Assembly (NCBI GenBank): GCA_028456385.1
Contig: JALNQF010000118.1
Span: forward strand, 62,001 to 126,000
DNA length: 64,000 nt
Reading direction: 5' to 3'
DNA from: Ophiosphaerella korrae
Taxonomy: Eukaryota; Ascomycota; Dothideomycetes; Pleosporales; Phaeosphaeriaceae
Shown here: positions 25,628 to 37,204 of the stretch, piece after piece
Position numbering within the stretch: the first letter of the stretch is position 1
Layout: each line of letters opens with the position of its first letter
Position numbers and translations under genes: made by a program
Notes under the pieces: model-generated
Told to the model about the DNA's origin: nothing
The model's input: only the letters and a program-made list of their open reading frames with translations
Database searches by the model: none

Positions 25628-27667
25628 CTATGAATCGACTAGTTGGACCCGTTGAGACCTTCTATTCTTAACTTCCACCATGGTCGGTGTTAATGCTTGC
25701 CGCTCAATCACTCGATCATGCGGGCTTCGTAACTCGGACGGAGTTCTAACCAGGGTTCGCGGGCTATTCGCTCTGCTTACTGAGATTGAACGCGCAACCC
25801 CCACCATAGCTCTTGGTGTACCTTCACCGTCTTTTTTCTGCATTTCCTTGGCTGAATGAGGCGGCGATTGGAGCTGCTGAATGCGTTGAAGTGGGGATGG
25901 GGCTTCCAGGGGCGCCGAGGACGGGTGCGATGAGAGAGCTGAAAGTTTGGTGACTTTAGGCTGTTGTTGTGAGTCCGATCGGGCGAGGCTCTTGGTAGGC
26001 ATAGTATTGGATCTGGAGATGGCAACTGGTTTTGACATCATCTCCCATTCAGGTTCTCGCTCGTCGAGCCGTACTTTTTGGGTGTGACCTGGTATGGTTT
26101 TGGCAACTACTATAGTTACGGAGTCTGTATCGGACTCGAAGCTGTGGATTGAAGAGGGTGTGAGCGCTAGCTCCTGCACTTTTAAGTTCATGGATGCTTT
26201 AGGCTTCAGATTCGGGGATGCTGTGCGCTTTTGGATAAAAAGCTCCTGGCCATTGTTACTATCCTCCCCAGGTCGAGAGAAATTGTGGCGTAACGGAGAT
26301 TTATCGAGGACTGCCCTTGGCTTCTGCACTGCCCTTGAACGAGCTACTGATGCTGAGCGTGGTGATGCTGGTCGGCTGTTGGTCGTATTGGGAAACAACG
26401 ACAATCGTGGTGATGGCGAAGGTACTGTTGGTGATGTAGCTCGGCGCTGGAGTTTATAATCCATAGGGCTTTCTTGTTCTTGATCCTGTCCGCGCGTAAG
26501 TAAATGTCGAAATCCTATTACAATTAGAGCTCTCACCTTGACTGAAAGCACACCTAGCGGCTTGAGCTTCTCGGCATTTCCCTGTCTTCGTACCAAGAGT
26601 GATGAGCTTTGGTTTGAAGTCTGTAGAAGATTACCGAACATGATGCTGTATCTCTCTAGAGTGATATCGGGAATGCTGACGTCGAGAAGCGGTTTCTCGC
26701 CTGGTGTATTTGGCTTTTCCTGTGAGATCTTGGGAGATACTACTGGTAGAATGGGGGGAGGATTGTTTACAGCCTTGTTAGGGGGTGACGAAGTCATCAT
26801 CGGGCGAATTGACGCTCGAGGATTCGCAGGTAAGTTATTGGCTGTGAAAGCTCGTGGTCTTGCTTGCTTGGTTTGCGTGATTGGTGGGGCTTCTGGAAGA
26901 ACTTGCGGGGTTGTGAATGCACGGGATGCCCGAATGTTGGGCTTAAAGGCCGGTGGTGAGGGTGTGCGTCCAGTATCTCTACCTTTCACCACCTCTGCCT
27001 GTGATTCTATTGACTCCTCATCGTGATGGCTATCTGCACGAATTCCCCTTGTTGGAGCGACAGTTTGTGTGAGTTGATAAAAGGACGGCTTCTCCTCCTG
27101 TGGCGGCGTTGGAGGCGCTTTCCTAAAGATGGATTTCCAGCGACCAAGCTTGGACTTGGGCTGTTGGTATTGGACAACTACCGGGGAAGGCGAACGACTA
27201 GGTTGTGAGAATGCCGACATTGGTTCGGTGGAACCTTCTGCTATTGAGTTGAAGTTAGTGGCCTGAGGTGTTGAAGTCCAGTGTGAGGCCGCAGTGGGAC
27301 TGCCCAGAGCGATCCCAATAATTCCCTCCGATGAATCTGTAACCTGTGCAGTGTAGAGTACTTCGGTTGAGTTTGCAGGTAGTGAGAAGGTAAGGTCGTT
27401 CTGAGAATAGACGGATGGGGCGGGATTTGTTTTCATGTGGAACAATGTCCTGCGATCTCCTGGCCCTCCAGATGTACTCGGCCGGATTGCTATATCTGGA
27501 GTCTCTAAACCTCCTGCTCTCGAGATTGGTGGAGCATATAGGTATCTGTCATTTGTTTGAGAAGTGCCCACATGCGGCATTGAAATCTGGACCTGCTGTT
27601 GCTGGGCGTCCTTTCGGTGACCTTTCAGAAGTCGCATAGATTTCGACCTCGATAGAAATCCTGGCAT
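25628..27667 (-). CDS. disordered conserved fungal protein (LERYSIMFG motif)
   Basis: The frame is open through 679 codons, but a 51-nt segment at 26486-26536 has a consensus donor GTGAGA and acceptor ACAG and a length divisible by three. Removing it gives 662 aa and is favoured because the segment (VRALIVIGF) interrupts an otherwise charged stretch. The protein starts MPGFLSRSKSMRLLKGHRK, is mostly Ser/Pro-rich and basic, and has one ordered landmark, DITLERYSIMFGNLLQ ... SLLVRRQGNAEKLK, around residues 330-370. That phrase recurs in uncharacterised Pezizomycotina proteins. Function is unknown; many SP/TP sites suggest phosphorylation. Confidence 0.78.
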   Translation of the reverse strand: MPGFLSRSKSMRLLKGHRKDAQQQQVQISMPHVGTSQTNDRYLYAPPISRAGGLETPDIAIRPSTSGGPGDRRTLFHMKTNPAPSVYSQNDLTFSLPANSTEVLYTAQVTDSSEGIIGIALGSPTAASHWTSTPQATNFNSIAEGSTEPMSAFSQPSRSPSPVVVQYQQPKSKLGRWKSIFRKAPPTPPQEEKPSFYQLTQTVAPTRGIRADSHHDEESIESQAEVVKGRDTGRTPSPPAFKPNIRASRAFTTPQVLPEAPPITQTKQARPRAFTANNLPANPRASIRPMMTSSPPNKAVNNPPPILPVVSPKISQEKPNTPGEKPLLDVSIPDITLERYSIMFGNLLQTSNQSSSLLVRRQGNAEKLKPLGVLSVKVRALIVIGFRHLLTRGQDQEQESPMDYKLQRRATSPTVPSPSPRLSLFPNTTNSRPASPRSASVARSRAVQKPRAVLDKSPLRHNFSRPGEDSNNGQELFIQKRTASPNLKPKASMNLKVQELALTPSSIHSFESDTDSVTIVVAKTIPGHTQKVRLDEREPEWEMMSKPVAISRSNTMPTKSLARSDSQQQPKVTKLSALSSHPSSAPLEAPSPLQRIQQLQSPPHSAKEMQKKDGEGTPRAMVGVARSISVSRANSPRTLVRTPSELRSPHDRVIERQALTPTMVEVKNRRSQRVQLVDS

Positions 27668-28782
27668 GGCGGTTTCAGGTCGTTAGTGGGTATCAGGAAG
27701 GGAGTTAGTAAGAAAGGAGTGGAGAAGAGAATTTAGATTTTTGAATAAAAGGAATGGACAGCCCAAAGAGCAAAGAGTTTGTACGGCCAGCGACGCGTGG
27801 TTACAAAAAGGTGAAAGAGTGGAGGGGAGGCGATGAGCAGCGGGATTTGAGCCATCATCTTCATCAGTGGGCCCAGGAAACAACCTGGCACCCACATTTA
27901 CCAGGGCCCAGAGCCGTCTGCCAGCGGCAATCAACCCGTCGACGACGTAGTTACTAGGCGTTAGGGAAAGATTGCACGAGGGCAGAATGGCCGGGGCACC
28001 AAAGATCCACCGTGGTAGTGCGGGAAGGATGACTCTGATTGGTGGTACGACCAGTGCCATCCATGACCGGCAACGAGGATTCTCTGGCAAGCGTTGTATC
28101 ACGGTATCTAACGGTGTGTGGGAACAAGCCAAAGGCGGCTGTTCCTGAACCTTGCAGCAGAGATGGTGGAGTGAGCACGTACCCCAGTTTCAAAGTGAGG
28201 CCGTGCCGCATGTAATTTCGCTATCCGCTGCCAAGGGTCCTCTCAACCTCTTCAACAGCAAACAGTGGCTCTGCTTGAAATGAGTTCTCTACCTGGCGGT
28301 ACACGGTTGTAAATAGACATCTGAGGATCCACCAGCTCGCCACCACTGTCACAGTAAGCCACGACAAACAATGCGCAAATCCCACGGACACAATGTTTGC
28401 ATGGCAGATCGTTGGAGTACGAAAGTTAGTAGTCTGACATAATCAGTCGGAAATGAGACACCTACGCAAGTCAACATCCAGACGCGATCCTTCGGACGCG
28501 CTCTAAGATTGCTACCAATTTCTAGCTGTGTATAAGCAAACACGTAGCTGCGCGGCCAAAATTACACCGAGCACAAAGCCCACGAACGCTGGGTTGCACA
28601 ACATGTGCATGTCTGCGCCTTCAGGCGGCTAATACGTATCACAAGAGCCCAGAAATTCATCGCCCATCATGCGTCTCAGCTCGAAGGTTGTAATCAGGCA
28701 TGCTGCTTGCCTGGGCCAGGTGATCTCATGCATAGAATCTCGGCAGAATTCTAAAATCTGCCGTTGAATCTAGGGTGCGTTC
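27668..28782. other. intergenic region between the 662-aa gene and AFG2
   Basis: About 1.1 kb holding the promoter of the minus-strand 662-aa gene and the 3' end of the AAA ATPase gene. No coding sequence, RNA gene or repeat could be supported. Confidence 0.5.
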
Positions 28783-31120
28783 TTATTGGCCTTCAGACAG
28801 CGATCTTCCTGGTCGCCAGCTCCGATACCGTTCAGCTTCCTCTTTGACTGTATGTGGAACATGTTGTTTTAGTGCTTGCTCAAAGTGGCACATGCGGACC
28901 ATCGGCTTGCTGGATGGAGCCTTTTCGTAATCTGAGATTGCTAGCTCAACAGCAACCGCGCAAAGACCGCCTATATCAGCGCCACTGCTGCCCTCGGTTT
29001 TTGCAGCAATGACACTTAGATCAACATCGTCAGATAGAGGTCTCTTCTTAGTGTGAATATGGAGAATTTGTTTCCTTGCTTCCTCGACTGGAAGCCCAAT
29101 ATGAATGTGCGCGTCAAATCTACCCGTGCGGATCAGCGCAGAGTCTAGTATGTCAGGTCGATTCGTTGCCCCGATGATAAAGACATCCTTGAGAGCCTCG
29201 ATCCCGTCCATCTCGTTAAGGAGCGTTGTAACAACATTCAAGCCGCTGTCCTGCGTCTTCTCGCGTGATTTGCCAATGGAGTCAATCTCGTCGAAGAATA
29301 TAATACATGGCTTCGCTGCGCGCGCTCGTCTGAAAATATCTCGAATAGCTCGCTCGGATTCGCCCACATACATCTTTATGAGTTCCGAGCCTTTAACTGC
29401 AAGAAAATTCTGATTGCTCTCAGTCGCGACCGCTTGGGCAATCAGGGTCTTTGCGCAGCCCGGAGGCCCATACAATAACACACCTTTACGCGACTGTGGT
29501 CCTCCAAACTTAACATCAAGGTCCGGATACTGGAATTTGTTAGTCTCGTTACCCTATTGTTTTACTTGAGGAGAGCAACCAACCTTAAAGGGGCGAATGG
29601 TGATGGCTTCAAGTAAAGCGCGAACATGGTCCAAGCCAGCGATGTCTGCCCACTTTACTTTAGGCACTTCAAGAATGCTCTCCTTCAGAACAGTAGGCTG
29701 TACCTGATCGATTATAGCATCAAAATCTTCTTGTGCTACAAAATCGGTCTTTTCGAGGATTTCCCCTAGAGACGCCTTTTGATCATCATCTAGAGACTCG
29801 TAAGCCCTTTGCACGCGCCGGTTTCTTGCTAGACCACATAATTTATGAATATCGCGACCGACAAAACCGTGTGTGCGTGCTGCCAGGCTAGGGAAATCTA
29901 TGTTGACAAGGTTTCGACCTGGTCCTAGGATCTGACGAAGTATATCTTCCCTCTGCATGACGTTTGGAGCGAAAAACTCGAGTTCAATTTTGAAAGTTGA
30001 AGTTGTTCGAAGGCTTGTGTCAATGTCGTACACACTGCGAGCCGCTGCGGCAACAACAACTTGGCTTCCCTCTAACTTCGCTATTTCAGACCTCAATCTA
30101 TTGACTAGAACGTCAGCTTTTTCAAGAAACTTATCTAGATTATCCATTACAATTAAACTGGGCTGATTTTCGCGGGCTTCTTCAAATATGTCAACGACGC
30201 CCTTTATTTGGCCTTTTGGGTGCGTTTCAAGATTGATTCGATACACCTCTTGCCACTGGCACTCTGCGAGTCGCTCCAACAAGAGACTCTTGCCAGTCCC
30301 TTCTGGGCCATGAAAGAGGAGAGCGGTAGGGCCAAGCAGATATTGATCGGACATGTTGAGAGCTACATTTGTGAAAAACGAAAGGGTTCTATCGATGGTT
30401 GCAATGTGGCCGGACAAGCCACCAATCCCATCCGTCTTCAGTTGTAAAACTCCCGAAGGAGATAGTGGGCGTCTTACAGGAGTGGCATCGCCTGAAATAG
30501 TAACCTGAGTCTTGACGGGATCAAAGTAAACCGCATGTTTCTCATCCGGGTAAGGGTTGATAGATTTCACGTTTATCCGAAATTTACTATTCTTTTGCTG
30601 GCTCCTGGGCCCCTTTTGCTGAACGGGGAAAGTGCAACCAGGGAGGACAATGTCAAGATCAACTGATCTGGTTAGTCCAAGAGTGATATCTGGGAAATGT
30701 GTGGCCTACCCTACCTAACGCATACCGAACCCAATAAAGGAGCTCGTCTTGTGAGGCGAACTTTGGCTCTGCAGAATCCGGTAAAGTCACCTCGATGGAC
30801 TTGAGAGGTTTCCAGGAATCAGTGGCTTTGTTGACGAAGATAGGGTCGTTGAGAGACAGGCCATATTGTTCACGAAGAAGGTCGGTGACTTTTGCTATGG
30901 GTTTATTTCCAGGGTTAGTCTGTGACGCCAGCCAGGCCACAGCATAGCCCTTAAAGCCAGCTGATGTTCTCAGGCGGACCAAATCACCATTGGCCAGAGC
31001 CAAAGTCTTCTGTTCTCTCTGCGAGAGGTAGACTCGGAATGCGCCTTCAAGGGCATTGCCTGCGGCGCTGAGAGGATTGCGCTCCAATGGGCGCAGTGCA
31101 AATGCTGCAGCAGTTGCCAT
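28783..31120 (-). CDS. AFG2: Afg2/Drg1/SPATA5-type double AAA ATPase
   Basis: Three exons (30726-31120, 29584-30667, 28783-29529) give 741 aa. The order is an N-terminal double-psi barrel-like domain (about 1-170), AAA D1 (about 210-430) and AAA D2 (about 480-720). D2 is intact: Walker A GPPGCAKT (514-521), LNFLAVKG-like NQNFLAVKGSEL, pore region, Walker B DEID (573-576), ATNRPD and RTGRFD. The GPPGC-KT and FLAVKG phrases favour Afg2/Drg1 over Cdc48 or Pex1. D1 keeps Walker A GPEGTGKS (252-259), but its Walker B reads MDNLD (306-310), so the catalytic Glu is replaced by Asn. Afg2/Drg1 releases Rlp24 from pre-60S ribosomes in the cytoplasm. The acceptor of intron 1 was fixed by frame and by the phrase DIVLPGCTF. 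Confidence 0.88.
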
Positions 31121-31313
31121 GGGAAAGGGTGTGGGTTAAATATATGAGTCCATGGTTTTTGTCCCTTGAGTGGAGGAATGGATGAAAGTCGACAAGGGCC
31201 TAGGCTCAGTTGAGGCAACTAGTTCTTGGCGCAAATTGCAAAAGTTTGGTGAAGCTTGGACACGCCGAGAGCAACATGTGTGAAGCTTGCAATGTGCCGC
31301 AGACTAGCAATTG
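31121..31313. promoter_or_regulatory. short divergent promoter, AFG2 and a mitochondrial-looking gene
   Basis: Only 193 bp separate the two outward-facing ATGs, so the two genes probably share control elements. No clear TATA box is seen. Confidence 0.55.
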
Positions 31314-33671
31314 ATGCCACCGCCGCTGCTCCCTCGACATCTGCGGCTATGTCAACCTCCATGGGGCGTCCCACATGCCCGCCGCGCGTACTCGACGCCC
31401 CACGACAAGCCTTCAACCGCCGGCCATGACCATCAGCAGGCCGCGAACGCGTCGGACCAGAAGGCTAAGAGCAACTGGTGGGATGCGACTGTGGAGAGGC
31501 TGTCATTCTTTTCTGCCTCCAGAAATCCTTCTCTAGAACCGGAACCAGAGTGCCCGCCGCCTTTATCGCTGGCGCCATCCAATGTCCCTCCTGTGGCGCA
31601 CCCAGCACGCGTCGCAAAGTCTGAACAGACAGAAGCAGATAGACGAAATGTGTCGCTTGTGCTTGAGAATGCTACAGCAGGGTATCGTAAATCCATTCAT
31701 GAGCTCATAAATATGGCCAATGCGCTGGACAGAAGTATGCCTCGACTAGCCATGCCCATATGTTCTTTGATCGAAAAACGTCTCGTCGCAGTAGGACGGG
31801 AGGCCTTGGAACAACGGGACGGGCAGACAACTCGGGTGCTCGGAAACTACCGGAGATGCCCTATCATGTACATCGTGCGAGGTGAAATGCGAGAACTTGC
31901 CCTAGCCAACGAGAGATATCGCCAGTCGACGCTCATCCTTGGACAAGCTGGCCGAAAGCTCGAGCGCATGGCATCTCCTAAAATAGCTGTAATTGCTACC
32001 AAGGTCCGTGCCCGCATGGAAGAGATCACTCGCGAAGCCATTTCAGAGAACGACTCCAGAATGATAAAGATCTTGTCTCAATTTAGTGGCCCTTCAGTAC
32101 CGAATGCATCAATACAAGATGGAAAGCAGGCTGATGCCTCCACCTCCAAAGACCCGAAGCAAGCTTTAACTGAGCCGGATACTACTCCGAGCACATCAAT
32201 ACTACCTGATACAGCCTCTCATCACTTGAAGAATAAAGCTAGAAAATCCGATGTGCAAATTTCTGAGCAACTGGAGGATAACGCCGATCAGCAGCTTGCA
32301 CGTCAGAACCAAACTCAGTCGCGACCAACGAAGTCCTCGAAAGTTTCACATGCCAAATCTTCAGCTAGTGTTCGGATGAGTTCCACGTTGGATGCGTCCA
32401 TTGACTCATCCCACTCGGGACAGGCAACCGATTTTACAGAAATGCCTCAACCAAAGGATACGCCGCCTCCAAAACCCGCGCCTTCTCAGACCGAAGAAGT
32501 CGGTGAGCAATCCTTGTTTGAAGAGCTTTTCCCAGAAGTGAGCACGCTGTCTCCATCTAAGCCCAAGGAGAAACGGGACCAGTACCCGAAGCTTGAGCCT
32601 CCAGAATCGAGAGGCTTAATTCGTAAAGAACTTGTCGACCGCCCCAAGACCCTGCGAGAGAAAGTAACCGAGTCTTTGCAGAAAAGCGGAGAAAAGGTTA
32701 CTGTTTTGCAGCTTGAACACTGCAGCACTGAGTTGTTAGAAGCCGACTTCCAACGACTCGTCCCCAAGGGCAAGCATATTGATACGTGGAGTCGTGATGG
32801 CCAATTCTATAAGATATTTCCCGGCCGCGATCCTATCAGTCTCGAGCGACTACCGTTGTATTATCTTCTCTTTGACACACTGGAATCTGCACGCGCATAT
32901 CAAAAAAATGCCTCCCGTCTCCACAAGCTAGCTGCTCTCCATCGACCATCTAGCATCCTTTCCGCCATGCCTGCACCAAAGGGTTTCCTCGAAGATGGAG
33001 AAGACATTAATGCAGTGACATCATCCTACCTCATCAAACCAACCGAGCACGCTCTGACACTGCGTATAATCATGCAACCCTATCACCCGGCTCTGCGTGT
33101 ACTGGTGGAGCAAGGCGGATATACACCAGTTGTCCCTGATGTCGACAATGAGGGGCACCGCATTCACAAGGTCTTGATGCACATTGAGGGCTATGAACCA
33201 AGTAGCTCGGACCTCTTCAGAATATTTTCGCGCGACGCTTACACTCGAGGTGTGCCACTCGGCCTACGCAACGAATCTTATACTTCGATTTACCGCTTGC
33301 GAGATAGAATCAACCTGAAGACACGTCTGCGACCTGTATCAACCGCTAATCCACGCGCATACGGACATTGGGATCACGACCAGTTGGCTAGTTCTGATAC
33401 GAGCAAGATGAAGCTCGAGTTTGATGATCCGAATATCAGCGCATCGATGAAGGGAGAGATAGATGAGGGCGCTGACGAGCCGAAGATACTGAACCAACTT
33501 GTTATGAACCGCGTGTACAATAGGTGGTTGATTGAGTTTGAGGGCAAAGACGACGCGAGGAGATTTGCAACGGTTTGGCATAGAAAAGAGTTGCCGGAGG
33601 TGGTAAAGGGCGACCGGACATGGAAAGACTATGAGGAGACGAGGATGTGTAACTGTGAAGTTTTGTGGTGA
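31314..33671 (+). CDS. probable mitochondrial protein of unknown function with RRM-like C-terminus
   Basis: A single exon of 785 aa starts from ATG 31314. The first 30 residues (MPPPLLPRHLRLCQPPW... RRAYSTP) are basic, lack acids and end in an RRAYS-type cleavage site, a classic mitochondrial presequence. Residues about 100-250 form a helical region. Residues about 250-440 are disordered. The C-terminal 330 residues are ordered and contain two stretches shaped like RNA-recognition folds: VTVLQLEHCSTELLEADFQRLV ... YYLLFDTLESARAY, and NRWLIEFEGKDDARRFATVWHRKEL. I do not recognise a named family; mitochondrial RNA handling is inference from the fold-like pattern. It is divergent from AFG2. Confidence 0.85.
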   Translation: MPPPLLPRHLRLCQPPWGVPHARRAYSTPHDKPSTAGHDHQQAANASDQKAKSNWWDATVERLSFFSASRNPSLEPEPECPPPLSLAPSNVPPVAHPARVAKSEQTEADRRNVSLVLENATAGYRKSIHELINMANALDRSMPRLAMPICSLIEKRLVAVGREALEQRDGQTTRVLGNYRRCPIMYIVRGEMRELALANERYRQSTLILGQAGRKLERMASPKIAVIATKVRARMEEITREAISENDSRMIKILSQFSGPSVPNASIQDGKQADASTSKDPKQALTEPDTTPSTSILPDTASHHLKNKARKSDVQISEQLEDNADQQLARQNQTQSRPTKSSKVSHAKSSASVRMSSTLDASIDSSHSGQATDFTEMPQPKDTPPPKPAPSQTEEVGEQSLFEELFPEVSTLSPSKPKEKRDQYPKLEPPESRGLIRKELVDRPKTLREKVTESLQKSGEKVTVLQLEHCSTELLEADFQRLVPKGKHIDTWSRDGQFYKIFPGRDPISLERLPLYYLLFDTLESARAYQKNASRLHKLAALHRPSSILSAMPAPKGFLEDGEDINAVTSSYLIKPTEHALTLRIIMQPYHPALRVLVEQGGYTPVVPDVDNEGHRIHKVLMHIEGYEPSSSDLFRIFSRDAYTRGVPLGLRNESYTSIYRLRDRINLKTRLRPVSTANPRAYGHWDHDQLASSDTSKMKLEFDDPNISASMKGEIDEGADEPKILNQLVMNRVYNRWLIEFEGKDDARRFATVWHRKELPEVVKGDRTWKDYEETRMCNCEVLW

Positions 33672-33933
33672 GGCAAAGTGTACGATTGATAGTGTATATT
33701 TGGTACAACATTTTGAACCGGAAGCATTATGGAGAAGGGCGAGGGCCAATCTTCTTGCGTGTGATGTTTGATGTACTGTGAGTACCTATGTATCTATTTC
33801 TCGCATGTGGGATAGTATGCAGTAGGCAGTGGTGTTGGGGAAAGACTGGGCTAGACTGAACAGGGCCAAGAGGGCGCTAAGCCTGACACGACGCTGACGT
33901 CAATTGGACCATGAGAGCAACTTCTTGGAATCA

Positions 33934-36371
33934 ATGTCGCGCCAAAATGAGGGGCGGCCACAGCCACCAGGGCCCATCTCTCGCCTTTCCTCTAACATCT
34001 ACAACCTCAAGTACGCGCTGATTGACAACTCAACCTCCTTGGCCGCCATGACCAAATCTTCGGCGCTCCAGTCTAATCTGGACGTCGACTATGTCATCAG
34101 CTATCGCTTTGCAAAGACAGGTATGTCAAGTGAGGGGGTGTATTGCTGGCCTGAGGGCTGACCTAATGCCGTAGACAAAGCAAAGGCCATTGCGCAGTTC
34201 GAGAAGCTATGCGAAGCGCTGGCTAGCGTTGGCTTGCAAACAGAGGTCCGCAATGGCGAGGCCCAGTCGGTGCTTCTCTTCGTCAGGGTCGCGTCCGATG
34301 AACACCTATTTGGAGAAGTGTACAGATCAAGGTAAGTCCAGCCTCATGTCTACTTCATATTATATAAGATTTCCAATACTGACAACACGCAGAGTACGCG
34401 ACTGGATCCACGGTGTGCGAGCTGCCGCGCCCCCCAAGGAGACGCGCGAAGCCCTCGAAGCTGAGCCCCTCTACGAAGCCGAGCGCCTTCGAATCATCTA
34501 CCAATTAATCACAAATCCTGTCCATGAGGGTGGTGCTGGCATCACACCCAAGGAAGGCGAGTGGGAGGGTGTTGAGGCCATATTCGCCCTGCATGACCGC
34601 GCCTACAACAAGGATTGGATCAAGAAATGGACATCGTCCTACTTTTTACAGGCCGAGGATCTGGATGACATTCGTAATCGGCTAGGGGAAAAGGTATGTA
34701 CGCCACTCTAGCTCCTGATGCATATGCTGACTTGTGTAGATTGCTTTCTACTTTGCTTTCACACAATCCTACTTCTCCTTCCTCCTCTTTCCTGCCGTCT
34801 TCGGCTTCGCTTCCTGGCTAATTCTCGGCTCCTTTTCGCCCATCTATGGCCTTCTAAATGCTGTCTGGTGCACCGTCTTCACTGAGTACTGGAGGCATCA
34901 GGAAACTGACTTGGCCGTTCGCTGGGGCGTGCGAGGCGTATCTAAGATTGATGTTCGACATAGACACTTCGAGCCTGAGAAGATTGTGACCGACCCTATT
35001 ACTGGCGAGAAAGTCGGCTTCTTCGCCTCAAGCAAGCGCTTCCAACGACAATTGCTGCAGATACCGTTCGCTCTTACCGTAATCTTTTGCTTGGGCACTG
35101 TCATTGCAACTTGCTTTGGCATTGAAGTTTTCATCTCGGAAGTCTATAAAGGCCCACTCAAGAGCGTCCTGGTCTTTATCCCTACTTGTATCCTCACCAT
35201 TATTAATCCTATACTCACCACTCTCCTCACACAGTTCGCCACCCAGCTTACTAAATTCGAAAATTACGAGACCCAAGGTGAATATGATACTGCATATACC
35301 CGAAAGATATTCGTCATGAACTTCATCCTATCCTACCTCGGAATCTTCCTGACCGCCTTTGTCTATGTTCCATTCGGGACAGTTATTGTACCATATCTCG
35401 ATGTCTTCAATGTGGCTGTTAGACCATTTGCTGAGGATGAAAAGCAACTTCACCACACCAATCCTAGCTGGAGCATCAACCCCGATCGTCTTCGCAAACA
35501 AGTCATTTACTTCACTGTCACTGCCCAAGTCGTCAACTTCGGCATGGAGCTGGTTGTGCCCTACCTCAAACGCCGCGGTTTAGCATGGCTCAAAGAAAAG
35601 CAATCCGGCGGGGCTGCCGTCTCTGCCAATGATCCACCAGAAGATGCAGCCTTCTTGGAGCGTGTGCGCAAAGAAGCCGAACTCGATGTCTACGACGTCA
35701 CAACTGACCTCCGCGAAATGGTTCTCCAGTTTGGCTACCTCTCTCTCTTCTCCGTCGTCTGGCCCCCAACCGCTGTATCCTTCCTCATCAACGACTGGTT
35801 CGAGCTCCGCACCGACGCCATGAAAATCTGCGTCGAGATGCAGCGCCCTACCCCCTGGCGCGCGGACACCATCGGCCCCTGGCTTGACTCGCTCTCCTTC
35901 CTCACCTGGCTCGGCAGTATCACCACCTCCGCCCTCGTCTACATGTTCTACCACAGCACCACCGGCCCCGACGGCAACCCCTCCAACATCCAACTCTGGG
36001 TTCTCCTGCTCACCGTCTTCTTCGCTGAACACCTTTTCATCGTCCTGCGCCTCACCGTCCGTCACGTCATTTCCAAAATCGACTCCCCCGGCTTGCAAAA
36101 GGAGCGCCGCGAGCGGTTCCTCGTGCGCAAAAGGTACTTTGAAGAGAATCTTGATGCCTTGAGGAAGTTACCTACGCTCTCACAGGGGGCCGCTGAGATC
36201 TCAAGGAAGAGCCTCGAGGAGGATGCGAGAGAAGGTAGTCTGCGGGCGACGACGCCTGAGTCACAGTTCTGGAGTCACCAGAAGGGGTGGAGGGAGACTG
36301 CTGCTGTGGCGAGGAGCTTGATTGAGAACGTGCAAAATGAGACGGCGCCAGAGAGTAAGAAGGAGTTGTGA
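33934..36371 (+). CDS. anoctamin/TMEM16-family protein (Ist2-like)
   Basis: Four exons (33934-34120, 34175-34331, 34393-34693, 34740-36371) give 758 aa. The N-terminal 190 residues are a cytosolic domain (DVDYVISYRF ... FEKLCEALASVGLQTEVRNG). They are followed by about eight to ten hydrophobic segments starting IAFYFAFTQSYFSFLLFPAVFGF and the family phrase NAVWCTVFTEYWRHQETDLAVRWGV. The C-terminus is a polar tail of about 100 residues. In yeast Ist2 tethers ER to plasma membrane; Aspergillus homologues are TMEM16-type lipid scramblases. The tail is much shorter than the long tether of yeast Ist2, so contact-site tethering is less certain. Start 33934 was chosen because no ATG exists upstream in frame. 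Confidence 0.93.
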
Positions 36372-37204
36372 GCGTTGTCAAAATACGGAAGATATATTGG
36401 CTGAGGAACATGTATTGGGCTGGATGGTAGGTATACAGTTACCTGCGTGATGTGATAAAATAATCTCGAGCATGACTATCACCAGCGTGGTGTTGGGGAT
36501 TGAAAAGCCCTTCTGAATTTCTCAATCAATCATACCTTTTTCATGTACCAGGCGAAGCAAGTGCCATCCATCCTCGAGCGCCCACCCACGGCGTGCAACT
36601 CGGTGATAAAAGACGTGTCGATGCCGGCGATACAGGTATTCCCAGAAGAGGAAACGCCGTATAGTAAAAATCCAACAATGCAAGAAAGTACCTTGCCCAC
36701 ACCAGGTACAGGTTAGTAAGAAGCCAAGAGGTTAGTGTTAGCATGGAAGTTGGGACAGAAGAAAGAGCAGTTGAAGAAGATACTACGAAGGGGGAACATT
36801 TAATGTACATGTACATGCTTTCATGGTAAATGTAAGACTAATCGGAGAAGCGACGATCGAAACGAGTCGGACGGATGCCACGGGGGCGATCGGTAGGCTA
36901 TGCGCATATCGAGGCTGGCGGAAGCGACAACATGGATCGACAATCTGGCCGATCGGCGAAGCGTCCGTTCCGAGGGTCGAGTTCGAGTATCGTGTAGAGT
37001 AAAGGTGTCTAGTGGACAGAGCTGGCTTGGGGTATCGTTGAACATGAAAAATCCGCCTGGGCTGGCGACAAAGTAAGCAGGCTGCGCTGATGCAGACATA
37101 CTTGCCTCAGCCCGTTCAATCCCCTATAACTCCGTTCCGATGGCCTGCTAAAACCATACCGGTCTGACGAGGCGCTATTGTGCACAGCCAGGACATTTCG
37201 TAAT
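36372..37204. other. intergenic region between convergent anoctamin and TRF4 genes
   Basis: About 830 bp between two 3' ends. A 92-codon minus-strand open frame at 36821-37099 begins with ATG but has no domain, no conserved character and no promoter-like sequence, so it is not called. Confidence 0.5.

Noticed and set aside
36821..37099. 92-codon ATG-initiated minus-strand frame between the anoctamin and TRF4 genes
   Set aside because: No domain, no conserved-looking composition and no flanking signals; likely chance within convergent 3' UTRs.
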